A DNA stretch of 64,000 nucleotides from Mucidula mucida (lineage: Eukaryota; Basidiomycota; Agaricomycetes; Agaricales; Physalacriaceae), in NCBI GenBank assembly GCA_015501055.1, contig JADNYV010000001.1, forward strand, positions 992,001 through 1,056,000. The letters are read 5' to 3'. Positions 1 through 10,872 of this stretch are shown here, piece by piece (positions within the stretch are counted from its first letter, which is position 1; each line of letters opens with the position of its first letter). The notes under the pieces were generated by a model. That model was given only the letters and a program-made list of their open reading frames with translations. It searched no databases and was not told the DNA's origin. Made by a program: the position numbers and the translations under genes.

Positions 1-1678
1 TCAATCGAACAATTCTTCGAACTCACTGGGATCAAGTTCATGGATGACCTGCAGGCTCCCCGACGGTCGATGCATCCTTCTCATCTGCGACAGCCCCGAC
101 ACCCCGCCGAGATCTCGTTGGCAGATTATGCTATCACGTTGGCCATTGATATCCCTCAACTGGCGTTATATTCGCGTGTCTCTAGCGACTTGCAAGCATG
201 GATGCAACAAAGCAGAATTATATTCGCTGAGGCAGAGGAAGAGGCAGGGAAAATGACGCCTGAGCTTTTTGTCGAGTATTCCCGTGCCGACGAAGAAGGA
301 CAAGCTGAACTGTTGGTACGTGACTGAGACCGTTATGTACTGTTTCACTAATTCTGACCATCAAGCACCAACTGAACTTGATCCGCACCAATACCCGCGG
401 ACTGGCGAAGTCCGATTGGTACGATTGGAAGTTGCAGTGGATTGATGGCCTTCGTGTTACTGCTGAACAGGGCCTAAAAGAGTTGGAAGCTGTGAGAATT
501 ATCGCAACATGAGCCTTCCGCTACTTACAATTGATAACAGGACGCGAAAGTATTGGAAACCCTGTGTTCTCAAGGAAGGGATGTGATTCCTAGTCTCCAA
601 GCAGAGTACGATGCCGTGATGAAAGAGCTCGAACAAGAACAAGCTGAAGTAGCCGAGATCGAGAAATGTGATCAAGCTTACTTGAATGAGCTCAAATTAT
701 CGATCACAGACCAAAAGTGAGCACTTCCCTTTGACAAGCAAAGACGGAGGCTAATAATCTCGTAGCACGATCGTTGAAGCGTTGAGGGTCGAAGTGAGGG
801 AAGAAAATGATCAATTGGCATGGCTTGAAGAACGTCTGCAAGAAATCGAACTTCAAAAGAGCCAGGCTAGGTCGGCGATTGCGGAGGCCAACAGAATACT
901 GCACATGCAGAGCAGCAGTACTGAGGTTGAAGTGTTTAGGCTTCGAGGTACTGTCAACACTGAATCCTTGACAGAAGCCACTGACATCGTTCGGTTTCAG
1001 ATGAATTGGAGGCGCTGGAAAATATCCACATGTTCCGCATCACCAAAGTAGGTGCTCAGGAATTTGAGTACGAATATGCTTCACAGTTCCGTGTACGCGT
1101 ACCGTGCGTCAATTTCCGTCCCGTGTCGTCCAAAATTCAAATCACGGCGACGGAGTCGCTACGGAGCCGACATAAAGACACCTTCCCCACGCTGAGCCGG
1201 TTCTTCTTGACATGCGCTACATCCTTCATCAGGGAAGACAGCGATCGAAGCATCCGAGAGATTGTGCACGCATTGCGCGACTACTGGTCTTCCTGCTGCC
1301 AGCTACGCTTGCAATTCAAGCATATCACCATCGGATTTCCGGTCGACTTCGTCACAGACACTAATACTTCGTCATTTACTCTGGTTGTGTCGATTATGTT
1401 CCCAGAGAGGAAAGCAAAGGCGATAGTATCATTCCACTTTAACAACGCAACTTTTCCACGATGGCCTTGCTCTATCGAGTCGCTTCGGCATGATGTAGAG
1501 ATTGCTTATGGTGATCTAGAGTATGTATCTATTCCGTTCCTTCAAAAACAATCGCTTATTGTTTACTAGTCGCGACTATCTATCCGACGTGATAACCCAG
1601 AGCCTTCGCGAGAAATCGCCCTCAGAGAACTATGCGTGCTTAGCAGAGGCTTGTTTAGAGGCTCAAAGGGCGCAATGA
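1..1678 (+). CDS. SPC7: Kinetochore scaffold Spc7/KNL1 (Spc105), 5' end outside the window
   Basis: This is the C-terminal part of Spc7/KNL1, the outer-kinetochore scaffold of the KMN network that carries checkpoint and microtubule-binding proteins. The frame is open from base 1, so the start lies upstream. Exons read as 1-315, 366-491, 541-716, 766-947, 1001-1520 and 1570-1678, each bounded by GT-AG and in phase. The start of the visible part carries the Spc7-family pattern FFELTGI, followed by a TPELF and ADEEGQAEL stretch and LIRTNTRGLAKSDWYDW, typical of the family's conserved block. Exons 3-4 are strongly coiled-coil, and the tail is the RWD-like region that contacts the Mis12 complex. 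Assignment rests on these family blocks and the domain order. The N-terminal MELT-type repeats cannot be judged because they are outside the window. Confidence 0.9.
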
Positions 1679-1808
1679 TGTCTTGGTTATTCTGTTTCTC
1701 CATCTCCTAGTTATATATGCTCTCGCGTTGTATGTGTCCTTAATTCTTGCTTTCGTAACAATCATATCATTAGGAACATGTAGTATTATCGTGTGATAGA
1801 GTGATGTT

Positions 1809-2757
1809 CTACAATAATCGGGGCGGTAGGATGCGTTCAAAACATGCAACGACGACATAGGAAACAAGCATGAAAAGGAATTTGGGAAAGCGGAAGAAAT
1901 ATTCGTTGGTCATGCAGATCGTCAACCACAGAGTCCGTATCAACGCCGCGATGGTTCGCTTCCCTCTCTCCACCAAATCGCTCAACAGGCACTCCAACCA
2001 CAATGTAAGGCGGTTCTTGGGAGCTTTCTGCTGCATGGAAGGAAGGACAAGCGGCTTCAAGCGAGAGGCAGCTGGTGCGGGCTTCTTATTGTCGAGACGA
2101 GACGAGACAATCCGCCAACAGACGGACGCTCGGCGTTGAGCCAATGACTGACAATGTTGGGATGGGAGCTGGAGCGCTTTGAGTTGCAGCGAGCGACCGC
2201 GAGCAGACATCCTGCGGCGGGAAACGACAGCGCCAACGGTCCACGCCCAAGCGGCAAAGGCGACGGCGGATAATGGATTCCGTCTCCGTACTGCAGAGAA
2301 TGAAGATCTCGCCACGGAGAGCTCTCGAGGGGCGTCTGGCATGGCGGTCGTCGCAGCTTTCTTGTACACGATGGACGACCTCGCCTTGCGCTTTCTCTCG
2401 CCTTCAGCGTCTGACTGCTTGTAGACAATGGAGCTGCGTCGCTTGGAACGCGGAGATGGGTACGAAATGGCGGGCGAGCTGCTCGCCGACACCGACGAGT
2501 CTGTCGAGGCCGCGCTGTCGCAACTCCAGCGTTTAGCGCGCGGATTGACGTGATGGTAAGGTATGGACTCTGTGAGCTCTCCGCTCTTCAGCGTAGGCGA
2601 TAACTTGTTGCCCCATGGGACCTGGAGAGCGCGTTAGACGCGTCTTGATAGGTACGACAACAGTTGGACTTACTGGGCGTGCTAGATCGTCAAATACCGG
2701 CGAATATTCATAGACATCAATATGAGAGCGTTCATGAAAGAATAGCGAGTCGGACAT
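1809..2757 (-). CDS. Hypothetical protein with C-terminal membrane segment
   Basis: Not recognised. The start ATG at 2757 begins a 28-codon exon (2757-2674, MSDSLFFHERSH...). It joins in phase through a clean GTAAGT...CTAAC...CAG intron to a long second exon (2621-1809). The protein has a short acidic/aromatic N-terminus, a Ser/Arg-rich middle in which the heptad RSSIVYK occurs twice about 20 residues apart, and hydrophobic stretches (AVAFAAWAWTVGAVV and FLFMLVSYVVVACF near the end). This suggests a membrane-anchored protein with a cytosolic tail. The intron signals and the internal repeat support a real gene. A further intron between about 2050 and 2160 cannot be excluded, and it would change the C-terminus. 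No function is proposed. Confidence 0.5.
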
Positions 2758-2914
2758 AGCAGAGAAACGATGGTGGGCGGTGGAGGATAGTGGTGGGGCA
2801 AAGGGAAAACACGCCACAAGGACATTGGCATTTGATTTCTTTATGTACCCAAGTCGGCTACTAAATATAGACATGACCGGTCCCGCGGAATTCCTTCCAA
2901 AGTACGACGCCGGC

Positions 2915-4405
2915 TCAGATAAGATCCCTAAAGTCAAAGTCTGTCAGAGGCTACGGCGTCTTGGGCGAAGCCTTGGTACTCACGCAATGTTAAGCGGCAT
3001 CTCCTCGATCTGAGTATTGTAGAACCCTGTACGCAGGGTCAGTAGAACGCTAAGCCGCTAAAGATCAACGTACGTTCAATGTCCCTCATCGTCGGAACAT
3101 CATTCATCGTAACAAAGTTGATAGCAACGCCCTTGCGTCCGAAGCGGCCGCCACGTCCAATGCGGTGGATATAGTTCTCTCGGTTCGTAGGTAGATCGTA
3201 ATTGATCACCAAAGAGACCTGCTGGACGTCTATGCCACGGGCAAGAAGGTCTGTGGTGATAAGGACGCGAGAGGAGCCAGTGCGGAATTCTTTCATGAGC
3301 GTCTTGCGTTCTTCTTGGTCCAGAGAACCATGCTAGAAAGGAAGTCAGTCAAATGATCACAGGATTACATGGTGCAACGTACCAAAGCCGATACGGTAAA
3401 GTCGCGTTCTCGCATCTGCTCGGTCAGGATGTCAACCCTGCGCTTGGTGTTGCAAAAGATGACTGCCTGCGCCACGTTGACCGTCTCGTAGATATCGCAA
3501 AGCGTATCAAACTTCCACACGTCCTTCTCCAAAGCAATATAAAACTGCTGAATACCCTCCAGGGTCAACTCTTCCTTCTTCACAAGAATGCGCGCGGGAT
3601 CACGCATAAACTTGTTGGTCACGTCCAGAATCTCAGCAGGCATCGTGGCAGAGAAGAGCGCGACCTGAATGTCGCTAGGAAGCAGTTGGAAGATCTCGTA
3701 AATCTGCGTCGTGAATCCTTGGGAAAGCATCTCGTCGGCCTCATCAATGCACAGAATCTTGACAGCGTCGCTGCGGAGCGCCTTGCGATTGATCATGTCG
3801 AGCATGCGCCCAGGAGTACCGACGACAATCTGCACACCAGAGCGAAGCGAGGAGATATCGCGCTGCACATTGGTCCCTCCGACGCAGGCCATGATCGTCA
3901 CATTCATGTAATCACCAAGAGCAAGAACGACGGTGTGGATCTGGAGAGCCAACTCACGTGTCGGCGCCAGGATAATGGCCTGAGTCGCCTGCAGGGACAC
4001 GTCCAGTCGTTGAAGGATAGACACAGAGAATGTGGCCGTCTTTCCGGTGCCAGACTGGGCTTGGGCGATGACATCCTTGCCAGATGTGACGGGAACGATG
4101 GCGCGCTGCTGAATAGCAGATGGGCGCTCAAACCTGTCGTTTTATGAACATGAATCCTTCCGAGGTGAAGGTCGGGCTTACCCGTAAGCATATATGCCAC
4201 GAAGCAATTCGGGCTTCAAATTCATTTCATCGAAACTATGATATAGTTGAGCATGACATTCTTTCTTCTTGCCCTTGGACGTACCTGTCGACCACTTGGT
4301 CCCAGTTCGACTGGGTTTCAATTACGTGGGCATCTTGAACGGTATCTTCTCTGTGTATACAATAAGGTCGATGCAGCAAAGGAAGTAGAGCACTTACGCT
4401 TTCAT
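2915..4405 (-). CDS. TIF1: ATP-dependent RNA helicase eIF4A (TIF1)
   Basis: eIF4A is the DEAD-box helicase of the eIF4F cap-binding complex and unwinds 5' UTRs for ribosome loading in the cytoplasm. Exons on the minus strand are 4405-4398, 4350-4285, 4235-4182, 4133-3383, 3332-3074, 3026-2984 and 2927-2915. Visible motifs in order: Q-motif ([10 protein letters not shown]), Walker A (AQSGTGKT), PTRELA, TPGR, DEAD, SAT, then in the second RecA lobe [13 protein letters not shown] and [13 protein letters not shown], ending [11 protein letters not shown]. The pair [15 protein letters not shown] and LLARGID separates eIF4A from the EJC paralogue FAL1/eIF4AIII, which has NNRELYIHRIGRSGR and VWARG. 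Length (about 397 aa) is normal. Odd points are the first coding exon of only 8 bases and the last of 13. Confidence 0.96.
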
Positions 4406-4795
4406 ACAATGGTGTCAAAACGAAGGGGAGTTACAAGGTAAACTGCCTTCAAGTATTGGTTTGGTGGATTGGGTTAAAAGTCTGGTTGTTAGATATTTCA
4501 TTTACATAGGCCGCCTTATGTAGAGTTTGAAAACGTCGGTCCCGATCGCGGAGTCACCTCTGTCAAGGTTGGTCATCGGGTGATCCGCCGTTACCGTTAA
4601 ACCCGGTTTGAGCTGTTCTGAGCGACGAACGAGAACAGATAGTGCATGTATGATTGAGCATAGACAATTTAGAAATACAGGAAGGTATAGAATACGAGCG
4701 ATCCGGAGTCAATGAGTGGTATAGATAGGACAGATGCTGGGGAAATCAAGTCAGGCATCGATACGATCCGAAGAAAATTGGCATACTCAACAAAA

Positions 4796-6706
4796 TTAAA
4801 TAGGTGATGCGAGTCTTTTCTGAGTATGTTCCAACTGTGCGAGTAAAAGTGATAGCGTCTGCTGGTCGCTCTCGGTAGCCTCCAGCTCAGTCTCAGCCAC
4901 GTCGTGCACCGTTTTCCATCGCAGCGAAGCGGCGCACGCCGCAGAAGCGCAATCCCACTTTGCCCGTTCCGAATGTAAATTTTGAGCCTGGCGTTTTGAC
5001 TTGGTTTGGTCATTTGCGATCTTGTCTCGCGCAGACACGGCCTCCTTCAACTGATTCTCCAGTATCGCAATATATGCGGCCTGTTCGGTTTCTGAGCGCT
5101 CACGAGCGTCCAGACTAGTACGTAGCTCGTTCTCCATATTACCGACTTGGACCGAAAGCAGTTCAGCGTCATGCAAGCGCTCCTGCTTAATATTATGCAC
5201 TTCCTCTTCCAGAGCTTGAAGCTGTATGAGTCGTTCCTTGGCCATATGTTCGGCTGATTCCAGCTGCATGCGCAGAAGTGTTACTATAGCACCATCTGCC
5301 ACGGGAACATCGAAGGGACCTCGACTGGCTCTACGGTTGTGTACTGCAGGAGAAGGAGTGACGTCTGGTAGGAGAACCTGTGATATTGAACCGTAATCGC
5401 TTGGAGAGTTGAGAGCACTCAAGCAAGGACTCTCTGGGATATCTAGTAACATTGACTGCACGGGCGAGCCGGCGCCAGACCTGAAGGGTGCAGGGACATC
5501 AGAGATCATGTTCTGAATCTCGTCGTCACCCAGCGTTTTGGAGGCTTCATGGGCGATCTGCTCCCATGAGAGAATAGATCCTCTAGGAGCACCGCCCGAA
5601 GGAGGATGAGGTCGGGAAGTAGGAGAACCATCGTCAGGAGGGAGCGGGGATAGATAGGATAATTGAGCGCGTGTAGGTAATGCGGGACGTGTGGGTGTAC
5701 GGGGAGCTAGACGCTGGCGAGAGGCGTGGATGCGTGGCATAGCTGGAGTAGGGGCGCCTAACGCGGCGACTGGGGCAAGGAGCATTGCGACATCTTCTTC
5801 TTCAGAATCATTATCGCTATCAACCTCGGCGATATGAGACATGGTATCTGTGGATTTGATGCTGGCTTTGGATGCATTTCTTGAATGCCGAGCTAACGGA
5901 GAGTCATTGAGAGAACGAGAGGGCGACTTGCTCTGAGGTTTTTGAGCATAAGTCTTGGCCTTTGGTGTATGAGGTAACTGTGAACTAGATGAGGACGAGG
6001 ACGAGGAAGTGGCGGCGGCGGCGGAAGTGACTTTGGTGAGTTTGGTGCGTGTAGGGGAAGATCTGGAAGGGGTGACTGTGGGAGTAGCCGTTTTCGCTCT
6101 TGTTGGCGTTGACGGAGGAGTTGAATGCTTCGCTCTGGGGAGGTCTACTTTGTAAGCCTTGGCTTGGGAAGGGGGTTCGTCGGTTTCGTCCGATGTGCTT
6201 TCGTCGCCTTTTTCGGCGGAGACGGCGGGCCGTTTGACAGATACAGGCGACGGAGATTTCTTTGGGGGGGCATCTTGGATGACGCATTTGGGGCGGTATT
6301 TAGGAAGAGCAGAGGATGCGCCGGGACGTGGACGGAGCGATGCCGAGCGTGTCACTGAGCTAGCTGGTGGCGGCGATGATGCCTCTGCAGGCTTGGAGAC
6401 CACCACCGTGGCGGAGACTCTCTTTCGAGTGATAGTCTTGGAATCCGGGGTTTCCGCTCGTTTCGCGCCGGGCGAAGACGAGTTGACTTCTCGCATAGCG
6501 GATCGGGATGCAGTCGCGGCCATGTTGACTGCACTAGAGCGACGAGACTCCTTGACAGCTCTTTTTGAGCCCTTGTCCCCGTCCTTGCTGTCCTTGTTCA
6601 TGACATCTGCGAATGCCTTCCCGACCGAAGCGAAACCCAAAGATTGACGGATCGAAGACCGAGTCGTCTTGTGGCTGCCTTGGGCAGCGTCAGCAATGGC
6701 TGGCAT
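4796..6706 (-). CDS. Large disordered protein with C-terminal coiled coil
   Basis: Not recognised. A single uninterrupted frame of 636 codons begins at ATG 6706, which is unusual in a window where nearly all genes have introns. About the first 470 residues are low-complexity Ser/Pro/Thr/Lys-rich, with a run of ten serines and many SP/TP sites that would suit proline-directed kinases. Roughly residues 480-630 form a long heptad-rich coiled coil (LLRMQLESAEHMAKERL and on), and the protein ends KRLASPI. The architecture is like that of fungal cytoskeletal or cell-polarity adaptors, but this is only an analogy. The unbroken length and the clean switch from disorder to coiled coil make a chance frame unlikely. 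Confidence 0.8.
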   Translation of the reverse strand: MPAIADAAQGSHKTTRSSIRQSLGFASVGKAFADVMNKDSKDGDKGSKRAVKESRRSSAVNMAATASRSAMREVNSSSPGAKRAETPDSKTITRKRVSATVVVSKPAEASSPPPASSVTRSASLRPRPGASSALPKYRPKCVIQDAPPKKSPSPVSVKRPAVSAEKGDESTSDETDEPPSQAKAYKVDLPRAKHSTPPSTPTRAKTATPTVTPSRSSPTRTKLTKVTSAAAATSSSSSSSSSQLPHTPKAKTYAQKPQSKSPSRSLNDSPLARHSRNASKASIKSTDTMSHIAEVDSDNDSEEEDVAMLLAPVAALGAPTPAMPRIHASRQRLAPRTPTRPALPTRAQLSYLSPLPPDDGSPTSRPHPPSGGAPRGSILSWEQIAHEASKTLGDDEIQNMISDVPAPFRSGAGSPVQSMLLDIPESPCLSALNSPSDYGSISQVLLPDVTPSPAVHNRRASRGPFDVPVADGAIVTLLRMQLESAEHMAKERLIQLQALEEEVHNIKQERLHDAELLSVQVGNMENELRTSLDARERSETEQAAYIAILENQLKEAVSARDKIANDQTKSKRQAQNLHSERAKWDCASAACAASLRWKTVHDVAETELEATESDQQTLSLLLAQLEHTQKRLASPI

Positions 6707-6883
6707 CGTAGCACAGAGTGGTCGTGGTGGCGAGGCAACAAATAGCCACTGCGCTCGACGTGGTTGATGTTAGGTCCCTTAGTCGCGTTTGCGGTGTTTG
6801 GTTGGCCTTCCAAAAGGGGCAATCAACATTGTCCGCCACTCCCATTTCTCGTGCCTTACGCGAAGATATATGAATTCCATAGA

Positions 6884-8653
6884 CTACCACATAAATCGAC
6901 CTACGCCTTCCCTAGGGAGATACAAAAATGTCGCCATGGTAGCTCCGTTTATTATTACGTACCACACACCCTCCAGAATCGTTCCCCAGCTCGGCGTATC
7001 CGTCACTTGTGCTCTCAGCAAAATGTACGGTATCAGGAAGTAACGAGGTTCCAAGAGTGGCGTTGGCATTAATGTGACCAAAGTAAATATAGGGAGGATT
7101 ACACTTTGGAGCAGCGTCTGGTCTTTCCCTTCACTCCGGAGTCAGACTTTGAGCGATGAACAGAGGAGATGAGACATACCAACACGCAGAAACCACGCCC
7201 ATGCACACGCCATGTATGCAGGAATGAGCATGTACGGAACCACAGGATGAACGAGGAAAACCCGGCGCCACACGTAGAAAACGTAATGGCGATTGTCGGA
7301 CAGCAGGAAAGGATGTTGAATCCTAAACAAGTCGCTTAGCGCACCGAAAACAGGAAATGAAACCAGTTGGCACGGACGTGAAGTTGAATACAGTGACCGC
7401 CATGACGCTTGCAGTAAACAGTGTTACGAGCCATCGACTACAGATGAAGAACACTTGGTATGATATCGATTTCTACGAGGTGCACTCACCTCTTGCTTCC
7501 AAACATGCGGTTCTTGACTTCATTCAGAAGAGAGAGTGGTCCAGGGTTTCCAGATACAAGAACTGGCCATCCCATAGCAGTGGCAAAGCCCACAAAGTAG
7601 TAAATTTGGGGTATGTGCACGGATGGTAGGTGATTTGATTTATCCCCTGTAGCTCAACTCAGTCGCAGCTAGACAGGAAAGGAAAATAACCCACCCAAAA
7701 CGATCCCGCCGTTCCACATCACAAAAGAGGCACATACAGTAAGAAGCAGCGTGTATGGCACGAACGATCGCAAGACCCCAGCGAAGACTTGAGGTACGCT
7801 GCGCAACGTTAACAGCAGGTCACCTGCACATTGTAAGGTCGGGGTGAGATGTTGCAAACACCTTGACTGACCGAAATGAGCCTCCAGAGCCGAAGGATCG
7901 TGCAACTTGGCTCCACCTTCAGGCCGTCGAAATCGCATTTCCGCCAAGACACTATAGGCAAATGAGTACATGACCCAAATTATGTTCGTTTGCCGGAATG
8001 TGCAGCTTATGAAGCCCAACTGCGACATGTTCAACCCTAGTTCAGGGAGATGTGGAGAGCGCGTACCAATGCTGCCAGCCAATGTTGCTCATTCGAAGCC
8101 GCCACAAAAGTCAAGATAACACAGAGTACGCTCGGAACCTCCGTGTAATAGAGAAACCCGAAGAACCACGCGATCGGGAACATGGAGAGAACTACGCTTT
8201 CGACTGTGGGGGATAGGAACGATGTGGGGGGACGGACACGTTGATAGATGCAGAGCAATCTAGTGAGGGCTATGGGGAGCGCCAGAAGTGTCATTGTCAC
8301 GGTAAGCCGTAGCATTGGCACGTTGCATTTGAAGAGAAACACGGATTTCAGAGCTAAGCTCATCAAGTATCTGATCAATACGTGTCATTTCGTACACGCA
8401 TGAAGCAGGAGAGGAGCATACAATCCAGGAGGAGTGGTAATTTTAGGATCCCAGGTCTGAAAGTCTCCTTGACAGTAAGCTTGAGCCTGTGGTATATGGA
8501 ATGGTTCATCCTACAAAGGCCAGGCAGTTATAGTACATCCTCCTTTTGGCAAATGACCAACATACACACCATATACGGTTCGTCGACGATTTGATTGAGT
8601 TCCTTCAAGACCGAAATGCATAGGCCACAGTAGACCAGATATGAGACCGACAT
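6884..8653 (-). CDS. ALG10: Dol-P-Glc alpha-1,2-glucosyltransferase ALG10 (DIE2)
   Basis: ALG10 adds the last (third) glucose to the dolichol-linked N-glycan precursor in the ER membrane, using dolichol-phosphate-glucose. Nine exons read in phase: 8653-8570, 8510-8422, 8370-8067, 8019-7872, 7823-7695, 7646-7490, 7437-7378, 7322-7180 and 7128-6884. The first two exons join to give [20 protein letters not shown] and [13 protein letters not shown], the lumenal signature of the family, including the acidic DEPFH motif. Later blocks also fit: [34 protein letters not shown] and [18 protein letters not shown]. The rest is a series of hydrophobic helices, as expected for a polytopic GT-C type enzyme. 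It lies in tandem with the dioxygenase gene, 116 bases downstream of that gene's stop. Confidence 0.95.
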
Positions 8654-8769
8654 GGCGGCGACGTGAACCGAGGTCAAGTTATTACGCTTACGTAAACAGC
8701 TACTCTCATCAAGAGAGCGCGCATCGCTTCAAATACTGGTATTACAATTTAAGTGCTCTTATAAGTAAT

Positions 8770-10138
8770 TTACAACGACAGGTCCAATCCTTCCAAAGCT
8801 GGGATAGGGCGTTCTGCTTGAGGAGTGATTCGCGCCCCGTGGCGCCGTTCCTTAGACTCGCCGTAATCAACAATAGCAGACTGCGAGGCCAAGTAAGTGT
8901 TCGATGACAAGCCTAAGACTGAACTTGAAAACTTACGTGGGCAGTAACACGGTTATCCCACAGTACAACGCTGTTTGGAGTCCACTTCACTCGGGCTTGA
9001 ATATCGCCGCTCTTGTCAATGTGATCATACAAAAACTTGAGAATATTCTCTATATAAAGGGTCAGCATGCCAGGCGCTACGACTATGACGAGAATATTCT
9101 CACCGGATTCTTCACGCTTCAGCCCAACGATACGCCGAGTGAACTGTTTGTTCACATAAAGGGCCTCTTCTCCAGTCACAGGGTGCTTCCGAACCACGGG
9201 ATGGACATTCTCGACGGGTTCTCGTCGGACAATGCCCCCACGCTTTCCCGCCCGAGAATGTTCGGCTTGTTCAACGCCGGAGTGAACGGCTTTCAAGGTG
9301 CGGAGGAACGCCACGAATTGTGGCGAAAGCTTCTTCAGTGCTGATACCTGGGATGTGAACAAGGTGTCCCCTCCAGTTGTTGGCTGAGATAACAGGAACA
9401 GTGTCGTGAGACCGGGGGGTTGAAGTTCATACGACACATCCGAGTGCCAAACAGTCGACGTGATGCTGTCGCTGTATTCAAAATTGAAGGTCGCATTGGC
9501 GTCTCTGGATACAACCGTTAGTCCGAAATCTGTAAGTGTGGGATGATACACACTTGTAAACGAGATGAACTTCGGGATACCCTTCAGGATGTCCAGAGCA
9601 TGGGTGAATATGTAGGCTGTTTTAAATGTCAGTGATTTTTGCAGGCGTCAGTTTGAAGAGACTGACCGGCCGAAATGGCGGCCCCACTCAAGGTAGGCAC
9701 TTGGAGGAGAGTCAATGAAGTTTTGCTGGTCCCTGAAGACTATCAATCCTCTACGAGCCACCTAAATAAGGGCTTAGTATACGATGAGGCTAATATTTAG
9801 CGACGTGCCTCTAAAGCCAACTCATCGCGTGCGTTCGAGTCAAGGCTTGCAAGATCAATTCCGTGGACCTCCGTTCCAAGATTGGGCGTGAGTTCCACTA
9901 CGCTCGTAGCACTATCTAAAAAGGCACGCGGATTGGCGTGTTTAAGAGCTCTGAAGCCAGGATCGACATGCTCGAAGGGAGTCAGAGGAGGATAAGTGTT
10001 CTGGATGAACACGGGGCGAAGATGCTCATATTTGTAGACTTCTTTGCCATCTTTTGAAGCCTCCGTAGATCGGAGCTTCAAAGTGGCAAGTTGTTCCTCG
10101 GCGTTAGCAATTTCAGTGTGTGTGGAGGTCGAGGACAT
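8770..10138 (-). CDS. TauD/TfdA-family Fe(II)/2-oxoglutarate dioxygenase (sulfonate dioxygenase-like)
   Basis: Members of this family hydroxylate taurine, other sulfonates or related small acids using Fe(II) and 2-oxoglutarate, and in fungi (yeast JLP1) they release sulfite for sulfur supply. The start is ATG 10138 (MSSTSTHTE). Blocks in order: LGTEVHGIDLASL, LIVFRDQQNF, YLEWGRHFGRLHIHP, then the iron ligands in TVWHSDVSYE (HxD) and the distal His with the oxoglutarate-binding Arg near LWDNR..AH. The last exon is 8880-8770. Confident exons include 8937-9049 and 9104 upwards. The junction near 9770-9810 is less certain. A 54-base in-frame intron (9050-9103) is bounded by a palindromic repeat, described under findings. 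It is divergent from the OPT transporter. Substrate cannot be read from sequence. Confidence 0.88.
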
Positions 10139-10872
10139 GTTTAGCAAGGAGAACCCCAAATGAGAAGTCTGCAGTTAAGAGCAGCCGGTATGTCGCCATT
10201 CACACCGGCGAAGACGCATTGGCATTCAGTCTTAGTCGAAAAACAGCACCTGCCGCGCTAATAATACTCGTGCAATCCCAGAGCCCGATGGTGTCAGAGC
10301 AGAGGAGAGATAAGATTAGATAAGTCGTATCTCCTGCTTTTCCCACGCAACGTCAGCGATAAGATTCTTACGTTGTCTCGGCTTTACAACGACGAATGAG
10401 GCAGTTGAACAAAAAGACAACGCGGGTCTCCTCAAGCCCTAACAATAACACATTTGGAATGGACCTTGCTCTGCATTTTCCTCCTTTGTCTTCACAGATC
10501 TACTATAGAAATGATTGCAGCTAGATTTTTCATGGACTAGACTGTGGCTGGCCACCAAGCAAGACCCAGAACCGGGACAACTGAGGACAACTGCGGCACG
10601 AACGGATGAGGTTCCAGGGACGTAATCTGATGAGCATCAACGTGGTCACCCCCCTCATCCTTATTGTGTCTTTTGTCTTGCGCAGGTCTATTGTCTAATT
10701 GTATTCTGAGCGCTTCCATACCCTTGTGGCTCGATGATATCTGACAGCTTTCTGTGCCCTGACTCGGCCCTCAATGGCATCTATACAAAAGGCGCGCGAA
10801 TCTCAAAGGTTGCTCCCCGCATTCGCCCTCTAGCCTCCCTCCCCTCCTCCTCCTCTTCAGCCGCCGAGCGCC
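10139..10872. promoter_or_regulatory. Divergent promoter of dioxygenase and OPT transporter with three GATAAG boxes
   Basis: This 734-base spacer separates two divergent start codons and contains no convincing gene. On the plus strand GATAAG occurs at 10309-10314, 10319-10324 and 10358-10363, three times in 55 bases. GATAAG is the core site of fungal GATA factors such as AreA/NIT2/Gln3, which mediate nitrogen catabolite control and often need two nearby sites. A peptide transporter on one side and a nutrient-scavenging dioxygenase on the other fit such control, but that link is inferred. A small frame at 10537-10719 has no coding character and was not called. Confidence 0.5.
10309..10363 (+). 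promoter_or_regulatory. Cluster of three GATAAG sites
   Basis: Three exact copies of GATAAG lie at 10309, 10319 and 10358. By simple base counting, a six-base word on either strand is expected about 0.36 times in this 734-base spacer, so three within 55 bases is well above chance. The position is about 170 bases upstream of the dioxygenase start and about 510 upstream of the transporter start. Binding by an AreA-like factor is an inference. Confidence 0.45.

Noticed and set aside
2533..2937. 134-codon minus-strand frame upstream of the 1809-2757 gene
   Set aside because: It runs through the GTAAGT...CAG intron of that gene in frame by chance. The shorter spliced model has a good ATG and branch site.
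3353..4147. 264-codon plus-strand frame opposite eIF4A
   Set aside because: It is the antisense shadow of the helicase exon 3383-4133. The minus strand carries all the DEAD-box motifs and clean splice sites.
6159..6647. 162-codon plus-strand frame
   Set aside because: Antisense to the Ser/Pro-rich part of the 4796-6706 gene. Such low-complexity sequence often leaves open frames on the other strand.
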